A stretch of DNA of 64,000 nt from Megascapheus bottae (GCA_024803745.1 JANJXV010000043.1:5043518-5107517); one strand, 5' to 3'. Shown: positions 33,179 to 44,329, counted from the stretch's first letter. The notes: generated by a model not told the origin, from the letters alone. Numbers and translations are program-made.

Positions 33179-33405
33179 CTTGCATGTGCATGTGCCAGCC
33201 ATGGGGCTTGAACTGCGGGTCTTTGCACTCTCCCTGAACTTCTGAGCCATACCAAGTGAACTATAGCTCTCTTGTGGCTTTTTGGTAATTAATCAGGAAT
33301 GATAATCTCATGGATTTCCCTGTCTGAGCTGGCTTCACACCCTGATCCTTCAATTGCAGCCTCATAGTAGTTAGAATGCCAGCTTGAGCCACTGGCACTC
33401 AACTT
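33115..33405 (-). mobile_element. B1/ID SINE, minus strand, with (TG)n(CG)n tail
   Basis: A TG run with a short CG stretch (33115-33180) leads into a dimer ('atggggcttgaactgcgg' to 'gagccactggcactcaac'). Orthologs lie at 44749-45050 and 52300-52545. Confidence 0.86.
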
Positions 33406-33892
33406 CCCTCACTTAGTTTTGCACATGCACACTGGCTTCAGTGTGCACAGAATGGTTTTCTGTGTATTCCAACTGGAAAAGGGGGTTTTGCTGTGGTATT
33501 TCAACAAAGGCATATATTGTGTTTTGATCACACTAAACCCCTCTGTAGCTCTTTCTTTGGCCCATAGTTCCTTCTTCTGATTTCAACAGGATTTAGTGGA
33601 TTTTATCTTCATCTTCACACATATTCTGTGTTAATCCCACTACTACATCCCTCTCTCTCTGGCTTGTCCCCACAAACAACAACATTCCGCATATATTTAC
33701 AGATAGATAGATAATATGTAGATTGATCACAGATAATAGAAATCAGATGCTAAGAAAAATTATAATCCTAAGAGTGACATTTTCCTTAACTTTAATGATT
33801 CCAACAGAGTAGCAATTGTCTCCCTGTATAGAATCCTGAAAAGATTAGATTTCTTTAATGGGCAAACAAGATTGAGATAAGCCTACTATTTA
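33406..33892. other. Unit B spacer
   Basis: Colinear with 45050-45320 in C and 52546-52830 in D. No gene recognised. Confidence 0.45.
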
Positions 33893-34090
33893 TTATCTTT
33901 TTTGATATTTCATTCTAATTAATAGAAGGGTTACATTATATTCACCAGATAGAAGGTGCATTACTTCACAAACACTGATGCCCTTTCTCATGTTTTGGTC
34001 CCCATTACCTTTGCCTCACCCCTACCCCTCATCTTGTTATCCCCCCTTCCCTATTTATTTTTACATCTCACTGTATAAATATCAAGTATC
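33893..34090 (-). mobile_element. LINE-1 3' UTR fragment, minus strand
   Basis: The reversed 3' end is recognisable ('attaatagaagggttacatta', 'cagatagaaggtgcattac') together with the C-rich (polypurine) tract, in a more diverged version. Absent from units C and D at this place. Confidence 0.82.
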
Positions 34091-34249
34091 TAGGTAGGAA
34101 ACGACAACTGAAAACTACACATATTTCACAGTTAACTGTCAGTATGCCCATTGAGTTAGACATAAAACTTAAGATTTCATTGTAATTCATAAAACTTTGT
34201 AAGAGAAGATAGCATTAAAGATAAATGAAAAAGAAAAAAACAAAGATAA

Positions 34250-34615
34250 AAACTAACAAAGATACAGTTCAGTAGGGAATGGACCAACAGACAGACAGAT
34301 AGATACACAGATAATAGATGGGCAATTACATAAATATATCAGAAGGTAATACAAAAACACATAGATAGATATATAACTAACCAAGAGACAGACAGGTAAG
34401 CACAAAGGTAGATAGATATTACACAGGTAGATATACACAGGCATACATACATAGATAACCGTACACACATACATAGAAACTGAGATATCACCGTAGCCTG
34501 GTACGTACATGATAGACAGACACATACATACATAAATAATAGACATACAGTGGGTTGGAAGGTGGGTAAGAAGATAGCTAGCTGAGTAGGCAGACAAATA
34601 GATACAAAGATACAA
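34250..34615. repeat. Degenerate GATA/GACA/CATA tetranucleotide repeat
   Basis: Long imperfect tetranucleotide arrays. The minus-strand open frames here (120 and 117 codons, rich in Tyr, Leu, Ile, Cys) come from the repeat and are not genes. An ortholog is in unit D (52830-53260). Confidence 0.93.
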
Positions 34616-34629
34616 AACTGTGAAGAAGA

Positions 34630-34790
34630 GAACACATGTACCATTTGTCTTTCTGAACCTGGATTATTTTGCTTCCAGTCATTTTCCTCCACAGGATGGA
34701 ATCCATTGTTCTTAACGGCTGAATACTATTCCATTATATGTCTGTTTCTGTTCTCCTTTCATCCACAGGACTGCAGGGCTGATTTCATTC
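34630..34790 (-). mobile_element. Old LINE-1 fragment, minus strand
   Basis: The sequence 'ggctgaatactattccatta' with its upstream 'tccacaggatggaatcc' resembles the reversed ORF2 C-terminal end of older mammalian LINE-1. An ortholog is at 53270-53420. Confidence 0.5.
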
Positions 34791-35149
34791 GTTGTCTCAG
34801 CCTAAAAGGCCTGTGCCTTCCTTTCCTACTCCATCTTTCCTCCCCCCAGCACAAATGATTTCCATTTCCAAGAAGATTTTCCTCCCGAATGCTGTCATTC
34901 TGATTTACACAGCTTCCATTGCATGAGCATAAGAGGTGTTGACACTTGTAATTGTTCTGGAGAAGACAAACACTAGTGTTCAAACCTTAAGATTTCTTTC
35001 TAAATATTCCAGACAAACTGCTCTTTCAGAGCCTTTAGCATATGAATCATCTTCATCCAGTTTACTATTGCATGATCCATTAATTCTGCTGATTTCCACA
35101 CAATATATCCCTGCTCCAGAGCATGAAATCCCATGCAAGTGATGGATGG

Positions 35150-35320
35150 TGTTTGTGTGAGACTACTTACTCAAGGCTACTAAGAGATCCACTGTCATCC
35201 TTTTAGTGCTACAAAAAGGAGATAAGACTCTGACAGACTCTTCTTACCCAGACTGAATTACAACCCCAAACCTTAGCTCTCCACTTCCTGAGTAGCTAGG
35301 ATTACAGCCATGAATTAAAT
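35150..35320 (-). mobile_element. B1/ID SINE, minus strand
   Basis: Partial dimer ('actcaaggctactaagagatcc' region to 'tagctaggattacagccat'). Orthologs are at 45589-45775 and, broken by a LINE-1 end, 53877-53975. Confidence 0.78.
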
Positions 35321-35429
35321 TTGCTAAGCATAGCATAGATTATTTTAATGATGTTGTGTTCCTTTGTCCTCATTTCTGTGCAGCTGGTAGTCTCTTTTTT
35401 TTACCATATTTTGGAATAAATCACATAGA

Positions 35430-35491
35430 AGGAATTCTCTGTCGGGAGGCATCCACAGCCATGTTGACCAGCCATGGTATATTCCATCCAC
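35430..35491 (+). other. Second candidate 5' non-coding exon (unit B), weak
   Basis: Matches the block at 22600-22674 and ends CACACAG/GTAACAG. Confidence 0.25.
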
Positions 35492-35990
35492 ACAGGTAAC
35501 AGATGTGTTGTCTTGAGAACAGCTCAGCTCACAAACGCGGCCTGGACTCCAGGCAGTGAGACTAAATGACATCCAGGAACTCCATGTACTGAGATCTTCC
35601 CCATAAATGTTCCCATTCCTGTGATAGATGCTCGCTCCATGGCCTGCACACAACGGGAGGACAACTCAATCCTATTACAGGGTGAACATTCCCGCCACCA
35701 GGAAAATAGGTAAAAGAGTTAATTGTACCTGAGAGTTGAAAGCCCTTCCTGAAAGGTGAAGGCAGTGGAAAAGGTGGACAGAGAAATGGAGAGAAGAAAG
35801 TTGGGCAAAATCATTCCTAATATTCAGTGTACCAATGTGAAGCTGGAACTGAGTGAACTGAGGGAGGGGTTGGAGTGGGGAAAGTTGTGGTGACATGGAT
35901 GAAATGGTCTTTTACTCAAAAACTGATCATTGAATTGCAGCCCCATTGTACAAGTAGGTAAGAATAAGGTTTAGAAAAATACATTTCATA

Positions 35991-36180
35991 GGGATTGCAG
36001 CACGGCCTACTGATAGAGTGCTTGCCTGGCATGCACGAACATCCGAGGTTGAATCCTCAGTAGCACACACATAGAAAAAACTGGAAGTGCTTCTGTGGCT
36101 CTCTTAATAGTACTCTAACTTTGACAAAGCCAAGGACAGAGCCCAGGCCTTGAGTTCAAGCCTCAGGACTAGCAAAACAC
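35991..36180 (+). mobile_element. ID-like dimeric SINE upstream of receptor
   Basis: Head 'gcctactgatagagtgc', B-box-like 'ggttgaatcc', second half, and tail 'agcaaaacacaaaa'. Orthologous copies sit at the same distance before the receptor in C (46388-46575) and in D (54750-54925), but not in A. Confidence 0.88.
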
Positions 36181-36362
36181 AAAATTTCACAGTCAGTGAA
36201 TACAAGACAGGGATATGAAAGTGAGTGGAGCCAATCTTGGCTGTGCAGGTCAACCTAGGAAACAAAAAAGGCATCTGGCAGGGGAAGGGCATGACCACCT
36301 GAGCTGGCAGTGGGCATTGATTGAACTTTTCCTTACTTGCCCCGAGGAAAACAGCCAGGGCT

Positions 36363-37309
36363 ATGACCGCACAAAACCACACAGGGGAATCACCATTCCT
36401 CCTGCTGGGCCTCTCAGGTGAGCCTCAACTCCACCCATTCCTCTTTGGGCTCTTCCTGTCCATGTACCTGATCGCTGTGCTCAGAAATCTGCTCATCATC
36501 CTGGCCTTCCTCTCTGACCCCCACCTCCACAGCCCATGTACTTCTTCCTCTCCAACCTGTCTTTTGTGGACATCTGTTTTACTACTACTACCATCCCCAA
36601 GATGCTGGTGAACATCCAGACCCAGAGGAAAGACATCTCCTACCCAGAGTGCCTCACTCAGGTGTATTTCTTCATGATTTTTGGAGGAATGGAAAATTTC
36701 CTATTGACCGTGATGGGTTATGACCGCTTTGTGGCCATCTGTCACCCACTGAACTACCCAGTTATCATGAACCCTCACTTCTGTGGCCTCCTGGTTCTGG
36801 TGTCCTGGCTTCTCATTTTCTGCATCTCACTACTCCATGTTCTACTGATGAAGAAATTAACCTTCTCCCCGGGAAACACCATCCCCCATTTCTTCTGTGA
36901 ACTAGCTCAAATTCAAAAAGTGGCCATCTCTGACACCCTCATCAATGACATCTGTGTGTACCTGGCTTTTGTGTTGTTTGGTTTGTTTGCTGCCTTAGGA
37001 ATCTTCTTCTCATACCATCAGATCCTCTCCTGTTTAATGAAGCTTCCCAACACGGCTAGCAAGCACAAAGCCTTCTCCACCTGTGGCTCTCACCTCTGTG
37101 TGGTCTCCTTGTTCTATGGGACAGGACTTGGGGTGTACCTCAGCTCTGCGGTGTCCTCCTCCACCCACTGAAGCAAGGTGGCCTCGGTGATGTACACAGT
37201 GGTCACTCCCATGCTGAACACCTTCATCTACAGCCTGAGGAACCAGGACGTGATGGGGGCTCTGGGGAGACTGCCAGGCAGAGTGGTCTCCTGTCTTGAT
37301 GGATTGTGA
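36363..37309 (+). pseudogene. Odorant receptor pseudogene, OR7-like (unit B)
   Basis: It starts at the ATG equivalent to that of the intact unit C gene (M-T-A-Q-N-H-T) and ends at TGA 37307-37309. Two lesions: a one-base deletion near 36533 (CACAGCC-ATG where paralogs have CACCCCCATG), which breaks the frame at the LHTPMY motif after TM1, and TGA at 37169-37171, where paralogs have AGA before TM7. Between them the frame 36536-37171 is open and encodes TM2-TM6. TM1 has R for the G of the GN motif, the TM3 end reads MGYDRF and TM7 reads MLNTFIY, all departures from consensus. Over about 170 bases around TM3-TM4 the DNA is almost identical to the unit A pseudogene. Confidence 0.95.
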
Positions 37310-37400
37310 AGCACAGAACAAAGTAGTCCACTGCAAGAGGGAAAACTAATTGGCTGAATATCAGCATCATCATTGATTTTTTCCTTCATTATAGGACTCA

Positions 37401-37432
<32 letters not shown>
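37401..37432. repeat. (TA)n microsatellite
   Basis: About 16 TA units, expanded relative to the short TATATA at the same place in units A and C. Confidence 0.95.
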
Positions 37433-37434
<2 letters not shown>

Positions 37435-37516
37435 ATCTAGAAATATCTATATGAATTCAAGAATACCCTGCAAAGCCCCTATGGCTTTGTCTGTCTATAT
37501 GTGGACATTTGTCTTT

Positions 37517-38482
37517 TTTTATTTTTTAAGGTATTTTTATTACAATTAATAGAATGGTTACAGTAGATTTTATTTTTGAGAAAATATATACTCCTTAAAA
37601 GTGTTAGTATATTAAACTTACTTTATAATCTTCTAAAAAAGGCTTAGACATTGAGACATTAAGTAAATGTTTTTGTCCTTTAATGATGAAGAAAAATAGT
37701 TAAATCTTAACTATGCTCTGTGAAGAATATTTTTTTTGTTAAACCCTGAAAACTATAGAGCTAAGGATCATTTCATTTTTTTAGCATAAAACTTTTTTTA
37801 TTTAATTAGTAAAAGGGTTACATGATATTTGCCAGATAGAAGGTGCATTAATTCACACACATTGATACCCTTTCACATGTCTTGGTACCCGTATCCCTCC
37901 CCCCCACACCCCCCACCCGTCTCTTTTTCCCCCCTTCCCTATCAAATTTCAAATATCCAAATACAAATAAATTCAATACATCAGATAACAAAGTGAGATA
38001 CTATACCAATATGAGATAACCTAGGGACAGCAAAGGAGATGAGAGACAACATAGTACATTAAGGACAACAATCATTCATTATATGGCTTTTGTTTCACTA
38101 TCCTGGAGGTCCTTTCAATTAGCTTCACATTATATGTCCTTATGTATCAAGATTTTGCTCTATTGCAAATCTCTGCTAATAGAGCCAAAGGTTTCTACTG
38201 ATTATGACGAATGAGGGAAACCATTGAGCCTAAGTTCCTTTGAGTCTGGCTTACTTCACTTAATATGATTTTTTCTAAGTCTTTCCATTTCCTAACAAAT
38301 GGGGCGATGTCATTCTTTCTGACAGCAGCATAGAATTCCATTGTGTACAACCACCCAGAAACAAGGACATACTAAACCCACTAGCACAACCATGTTCATT
38401 GCACCACTATTCACAATAGCAAAGATATGGAACCAACCTAGATGTTCCTCAGTTGATGAATGGATCAACAAATTGTGGTATT
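37517..38482 (-). mobile_element. 5'-inverted LINE-1 with candidate 3' transduction
   Basis: One insertion is bounded by the direct repeats TGGACATTTGTCTTT (37502-37516 and 38483-38497). Read on the minus strand it holds: an inverted LINE-1 ORF2 piece (38351-38482), LINE-1 ORF2 end and 3' UTR in minus orientation (37793-38350), about 275 bases of other DNA (37517-37792), then AATAAA-type signals and an A-rich tail. The extra DNA ends with about 40 bases of another LINE-1 3' end ('ctattaattgtaataaaaa'). Units A and C are uninterrupted at this position, which supports a single insertion in B. Confidence 0.85.
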
Positions 38483-38699
38483 TGGACATTTGTCTTTGAA
38501 AGAAATTTACTTGCTATACTTCAGAAAAACAATTTTCTTTTCAGTGTGAATTTTCCTTAATATTCCCATTTGGCGAGGTGTTATACAAATTCTTCTGGTC
38601 ATTTCTAATTGAGCATAGAAACCACTTATCACAGTCCGAGGATACACAGTATCCCCTTAAGTTATCCCCTTCTATATTAAATCTTCCTCCTAAAACAAA

Positions 38700-39055
38700 A
38701 AACTTCTTCCGCCTCCGCCTCCTTTTTCCTCCTCCTCCTCCTGCTCCTCTTGTACTTCTGCTTCTGCTTCTGCTGCTACTTCTGCTTCTGCTTCTTCCTC
38801 TTCCTCTTCCTCTTCCTCTTCTCCAACAGACCTGGGACTGAATTCAGTGTCTTGTGCTGTTTGTGAGCATTTTTGATCAGGGTTATTCCTCTGCTATTTG
38901 AGACACATCTACAAAATCCCCATATCAGGGAGCTATTCAAAGATAAGACCCTCATAGACTTTTGCCTGTGCTGGCTGTAAACCCCAATCCTCAGATCCCA
39001 GTCCCCTGTGTAGCTGGGATAACAGATGTCAGTCTCTGCCATTTGGCAAGACAAA
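38700..39055 (-). mobile_element. (CCT/TGC/CTT)n repeat and B1/ID SINE, minus strand
   Basis: The trinucleotide-rich tract 38700-38825 is at the tail side of a minus-strand dimer that ends 'tgtagctgggataacagatg'. Ortholog of 25280-25568. Confidence 0.85.
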
Positions 39056-39446
39056 ATAACTTCATTTTTTACTTAGCAGAAACAGAATAAACACATAGAA
39101 GAATCCAAAGAAAATCTCAACACTTTCAGAACAGCAGTTATGGCCTTACATGTGAGATTTTGTTTAAGTTTGAGGGAATATTTTTTTACTAATTTCTTTT
39201 TCCACTCAGGTATGAACTTGTTTCCATGATAGCTATACTAAGTTACATCCTCAGACAACAGTGTCTGAGCACGCCTGTTTCTTCTCAACTTCACCAGAAT
39301 TGGTGTTGTAGATTTCCTTCAGCATTGACATAATACAGAATCACACTCTTTTCTTGATTTGCATGTCCTATGTAGTTAAGAGTTTGAATATTTCTTCGTG
39401 GATTTCTTCATGGCCAGTTTTACCTCCTTTAATGATTGTCTTGGTT

Positions 39447-39672
39447 GTGAGCATTGGCTCACACCTGTAATCCTAGCTACTCAGGAAGATGAGATTTGAG
39501 GATCACAGTTCAAAGTCAGCTTAGGCACTAAAGTCTGTGAGTCTCTTATCGGCAATTAACCACTAGAATACCAAAGGTGGTGCTGTGACTCAAGGGGTAG
39601 GGCAGGAGCCTTCAGCTGAAGAGCTCAAGAACAGCAATCAAGCCCTGAGATCAAGCCCATGACCAAACAAAA
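39447..39672 (+). mobile_element. B1/ID SINE shared by units B and C only
   Basis: Dimer ('gctcacacctgtaatcctag' to 'caagcccatgaccaaac') inserted after 'gattgtcttgg'. The ortholog is at 48566-48775. Unit A reads straight through near 25960. Confidence 0.9.
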
Positions 39673-40107
39673 AAAATACATGAATAAATAAAGAAATAAA
39701 CATTACCTTATCCATCTTTTTCCTCATTGTGTAGTCAACTTAATTGTAAACCCTTAATATTTGGTGTTGAGTAGCTGAGAGGCTTTCCTTCTATCTCCTG
39801 GGACTGGGGCTCTTTATAAGTGAATACCCCACACACATCTCTCATCTTATCAGCGTTACCCATGCTCTGAATAAAGATTTGATTTCTGAAATCCCTTTTG
39901 TCAATTTTTCCTCCTATTTAATGAAATACTACAGAACTTTCCAGAAAGTACTATTCTAGGCTATATCTCCAGTTATGTTCTCTATGGTTTCCTCTTGTAA
40001 TTTCAGCTTCAGGTCTTACAGGCGGAGATGTAGGATGGCGCCTCCAAGCCAGGTTGGGCAGGAATGTCTGTGACACTCTTATCTCTACCCATAAAACTGC
40101 TGGAAGT

Positions 40108-40405
40108 AAACGGGGCAACCTGTGCTCACACCTGAATCCTAGCTACTCGGGAGCCTGAGATCTGAGGATCAAAGATCAAACCCAGCCTGGACATGAAAGT
40201 CCATCAGACTCTTACCTCCAATTAACCACCAGAAAACTGAAAGTGGTGCTGTGGCTCAAACAAGGAGAGTGCTAGCCTTGAGAGCTCAGAGATAGCGCCC
40301 AGGCCTACAGTTCAAGCCCCACAAGAAAGAGAGAGAGAGAGGAAAAGGGAGATAGAGGGGCGGGGGAGTAGAGGAGAGAGAGGAGTGAGCTCTCTCTCTC
40401 TCTCT
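40108..40405 (+). mobile_element. B1/ID SINE followed by (GA)n (unit B)
   Basis: Ortholog of 26371-26662. The first part lies in a stretch almost identical to unit C. Confidence 0.88.
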
Positions 40406-40631
40406 GGTACGGGAACAACACACAATGTACTGAATGGAGAAACCTGGAAGGTTCTCTCAAAGATCTAGATTACACAGGAGCCTGCATTCACCCCTCTCAC
40501 TCAGCACTGTGTCCCAGCCAGAGCAATCCATCAAGAGAAAGAAAAACATGATCTCAAATTTGAAAAAATAATACATCCCAGAGTGTCACTGTGTGTACAA
40601 GATATGACCTCCACTAAAGTAACTCCAAAAA

Positions 40632-40896
40632 TCAGTTCTGGTGTCGGTGGCTCAAGCCCAAACCCCCAGCTACTGCACAGGCTGAGATCTGAGGATGGAA
40701 ATTCACAGTCATAATAGGCCTGAAGTCCGCCAGGACCTTTTTTCCAGTTCAATAGGAACAAGACAGAAGTGGAGTTGTGGCAGAAGTGATAGAGCACCAA
40801 CCTTCAGCACAAAAGGTTAGGGAGAATTCTCCAATCCAGAACTCCAGGCCTAGAACCAACATAAACACATACACACACAAACACAAACACACACAC
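40632..40896 (+). mobile_element. B1/ID SINE with CA-rich tail (unit B)
   Basis: Ortholog of 26966-27252; the CA tail is shorter and interrupted. Confidence 0.86.
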
Positions 40897-40969
40897 TATC
40901 CATCTTTCAACAGAATCAGGAGGAAATGATATGTTTCCAGTTTTACTTAGGGGGTGTCATTTCTTTTCC

Positions 40970-41232
40970 TGTGTGTCTGTCTCTGTGTGTGTGTGCATGT
41001 GTGTGTGTGTTCCTCTTGGAGCTTGAACTCAGAGCCTGGGCATTGTTAATGACTCTTTTTGCTCAAGGATTCTGCTCTTCTGCTTGAGCCACAGCTCCAT
41101 TCTGCCTTTTTAGTGGTTCATTGATTAGAAGACTCTACAGACTTTTCTGCCCCACTGGCTTCTAACTCTAAATCCTCACTTCTCAGCCTCCTAAGTATTT
41201 CAAATTACAGGTCTGAGCCAGCAGCACCTAGC
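40970..41232 (-). mobile_element. B1/ID SINE, minus strand, with TG-rich tail (unit B)
   Basis: Ortholog of 27331-27598. Confidence 0.86.
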
Positions 41233-41274
41233 TGAGATTGTTTTCTTTTTCCTTTTTCTCTTTCTTTAGTTTTT

Positions 41275-41505
41275 TTGTCCATTCTTGGACTTGAACTCTG
41301 AGCCTGGATGCTGTCCCTGAGCTCTTCAGCTCAACACTACCTCCCTACTCCTTGAGCCACCGCCACACTTCTGCTTTTCTGGTGGTTAACTGGAGATAAG
41401 AGTCTCACGGATTTTAATGCCTAGGCTGGTTTTGAACCAAGATCCTCAGATCTCAGCCTTCTGAGTATCTAGATAACAGGAGTGAGCCACCATGCCTGGA
41501 GGGTG
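41275..41505 (-). mobile_element. B1/ID SINE, minus strand (unit B)
   Basis: Ortholog of 27630-27862, ending 'aacaggagtgagccaccatg'. Confidence 0.9.
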
Positions 41506-41835
41506 TTTTCTAAGCTGACTTCATAGAAATCCAGCATTTGGGCCAAGGGGAGCAGTAACAGAAGGTAAGGAATTTTGGGTTGATATGAGAGACATGAAGA
41601 TCAGAAAATCAAATGTCCAGTTAACCAGGGAGGATAGATTAATTAAATAATAATTAAATGATCATACATTGATTAAATCCACTGAACAGGGCACTGAGCT
41701 ATTCTTGTGATATTCTGAATGGATACTAAGGGTAACATATATGAGGTAACAAATATAATTTTATTGGGTACTGGGTGTCTCAGTGTGCTGCTGACCAAAT
41801 AAAACGTGGTATTTTTATCTATAACTGCAAAGTAT

Positions 41836-43425
41836 AAGACACTGCCAGATCTGCCCGCTGTGCGCCCCCGACTCCCGCCCATCGTGCACCCTGGAGTTCC
41901 AGTCCTTCCAGGTCAAGAAGGAAGGTCTCAAGGATCAGCTGATTGTGAATCTTCTTAAGGAGGATCATGTCCCCCAGAACAAGATTACAGTTGTTGCGGT
42001 TGGTGCTGTTGGCATGGCCTGTGCCATCAGGACTTGGCAGACGAGCTTGCTCGCGTTGATGTCATGGAAGACAAACTGAAGGGAGAAATGATGGACCTCC
42101 AGCTCAGCAGGCTTTTCCGCAAAACACCAAAAATTGTCTCTGGCAAAGACCACTCTGTGATGGCAAATTGCAACCTGGTTATTGTCACAGCTGGGGCCCA
42201 TCAGCAAGAGGGTGAAAGCTGTCTTAATTTGGTCCAGCTCAATGTAAACATCTTTAAGTTCATCATTCCTAATGTAGTGAAGTACAGCCTAAATTGCAAG
42301 TTGCTTACTGTTTCCAATCCAGTGGATATTCTGACCTAGGTGGCTTGGAAGATTAATGGCTTCCCCCAAAAAGTGGCTGCATGCTGGATTCAGCCCGGTT
42401 CCATTACCTGATGGGAGAGAGGCTGGGAATTCACCCCTTAAGCTGTCATGGATGAGTTCTCATGGAGACTCTAGTGTGCCAGTGTGGAGTCAAGTAAATG
42501 TTGCTGGTGTCTCCTTCAAGAATCTGAATCCTGATTTAGGCAATGATGCAGACAAGGAACAGTGGAAAGAGGTTCATAAACAAGTTGTTGACAGTGCCTA
42601 TGAGGTGATCAAACTGAAAGGCTATACATCCTGGGCTATTGGACTGTCTGTGGCAGATTTAGCAGAAAGTATTATGAAGATTCTTGGAAGAGTTCATCCA
42701 ATTTCCACCATGATTAAGGGTCTCTATGGAATAAAGGAAGATGTCTTCCTTAGTGTTCTTTGCATTCTGAGACAGAATGGAATTTCAGATGTGGTGAAGG
42801 TCACTCTGACTCCCAAGGAAGAGGCTCACTTGAAGAAAAGTGCAGATACGCTTTGGGGAATCCAAAAGGAGCTGCAGTTTTGAAGTCTTCTATGTACCAC
42901 TTCACTGTCGAGGCTATAAGAGAATTTTAGTCAGAGATTATGCATGTTGTCCCATACTGATCTGTGACTAAAGCAGTAGCATTACAAAAAGACCTGGGAA
43001 AAGTATCCATTTCCTGCAATTAGGACTAGGACTGGTTCAGGAAAACATGCAGCTGTATTCTGATGGTGGATGGGTCCTGTGTAACTGTAAAAACTGGTAA
43101 GTGTAAACAATTTCACCCTCTCTGAGACACCACTGCCAATGAATGGTGCATAGTCCCTAATTACCCTTAGAACCAGATATGTTACTGTGTGCTTTGTACA
43201 TCAACAAAATACCTAGTTCCAACTTCTTTTCCCAATCACACTTCCTGGGATGGGTTGTACAAATCCATTTTCGCATGTCACATGCATCATTGTTTTAAAG
43301 GATATTTTATGTATTATATATCAATAGTGAGCATTGGCATGTTATGTAAAAAGCTACAGATGAACAGTGCAAAAACTATCCAAATGTCATAGGAAAACAC
43401 CAAATAAACCATGAACAGTGAAAAA
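41836..43425 (+). pseudogene. LDHA: Processed pseudogene of lactate dehydrogenase A
   Basis: Intronless copy of an LDHA mRNA: a GC-rich 5' UTR-like start, coding homology from about 41930 ([11 protein letters not shown]) to the TGA at 42881-42883 (WGIQKELQF), and about 540 bases of 3' UTR ending 'caccaaataaacc', with a short A-run. The residues match the A rather than the B isozyme. Lesions: the normal ATG is absent, 13 bases are deleted near 42028 in the NAD-binding region, TAG stands at 42337-42339 after PVDILT, a deletion of about 14 bases lies near 42368, and 7 bases are missing near 42452, removing G-E before the catalytic histidine loop HGDSS. It lies within unit C; units B and D are uninterrupted at the matching site. 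No function expected. Confidence 0.95.
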
Positions 43426-44163
43426 AATCAAGAAATTGTTTTTCCCTCTAGAGATCAAGTGATCTATTACATGTCCAAAGATTCTCCAAGGCAGATGCCA
43501 AATCGACATGGCTCCAGAGATTTCCTTCCTATAGAAATTAATAGGTCCTTTAAGAATTCATTGTTATGCTTTTTATCCAAACAAAAGAAACTGTGTTCCC
43601 CTTGGAATAAATTAATTCCTCTCACCCTTTTACAGTCTACAATAATGCAATAAATTAACCTAAATCTGTTTATCCATGATGTCATCTTCATTTTAACTCA
43701 TGGGAACAAAATGTTTTGGAGACTGGAAAGACATTTTATTTCATAAAGACAATTATTTCATGAAAGGCAATTCATTTCATGAGATCTTAGTACATTCATC
43801 GATTGAATTGCAAGAAACTGCACAAGCTTCTGACTCCCTTCTCTGAATCCAGTCTTGGTCAAAACCCCAGCTAACAAACTTCTAAGGAGGAGTTGGGGAG
43901 ATAAGAAATCTTCAGTGATAACCAAAATACAGAACCATCTTAGCCTGGTAAAGACGGGAAATGTAAATTTATAATCAGTGAGGGAAAACAAGAGAAAAAG
44001 AAAATGGGGTGTGTAGCAGGCAATCCTCTGGAATAGGGAGGCTGGAAAGGGCCAGAAGGGAGCTCGTTGTCTGCAGATGAGGTCCCAGAACTCTAAGGCA
44101 CTTGGAGTTCAGGCTTTGTGAACTCTGATTTCCCTTCTTTCTCTCACTTTCTGCAACCTAAAG

Positions 44164-44301
44164 CACATTCTTCATGAAGTTCCTTTCTGAAAGGTCTCTC
44201 GCTTTTCTTCACTCTTTCCCAATAATCAGCGACATTTGTCAGTTTTGCTACATCCAATTATGTATTTGTTTATCACCCGCTAAAACTCCAATGTGCACCA
44301 G
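44164..44301 (+). other. Candidate 5' non-coding exon of the intact receptor gene (unit C)
   Basis: Same conserved block, ending GCACCAG/GTATTG, preceded by a pyrimidine tract and AAG. It lies 2.5 kb before the intact receptor coding exon, so this is the copy most likely to be used if the block is an exon. Confidence 0.4.
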
Positions 44302-44329
44302 GTATTGTCTTTTGGGTTCCAAGCCAGGG

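Larger units (their letters stand above)
31741..41540 (+). repeat. Tandem segmental duplication, unit B
   Basis: Colinear with unit C over its whole length apart from private insertions and deletions. It begins 'gctgagagggatgataacag' after the LINE-1 target repeat. Private to B: the LINE-1 complex at 37517-38482 and a long (TA)n at 37401. Shared with C but not A: a B1/ID SINE at 39447. Shared with D: degenerate GATA-type repeats. The receptor exon in B is a pseudogene. Confidence 0.87.

Noticed and set aside
34253..34692. Minus-strand frames of 117-120 codons rich in Tyr, Leu and Cys that look like membrane proteins
   Set aside because: They are translations of imperfect GATA/CATA repeats. 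The matching frames in unit D (52899-53413) differ completely in detail.
42356..42883. 175-codon frame as a novel dehydrogenase gene
   Set aside because: It is the 3' part of the LDHA processed pseudogene and starts in a shifted frame. The first residues are not LDHA-like because of a deletion.
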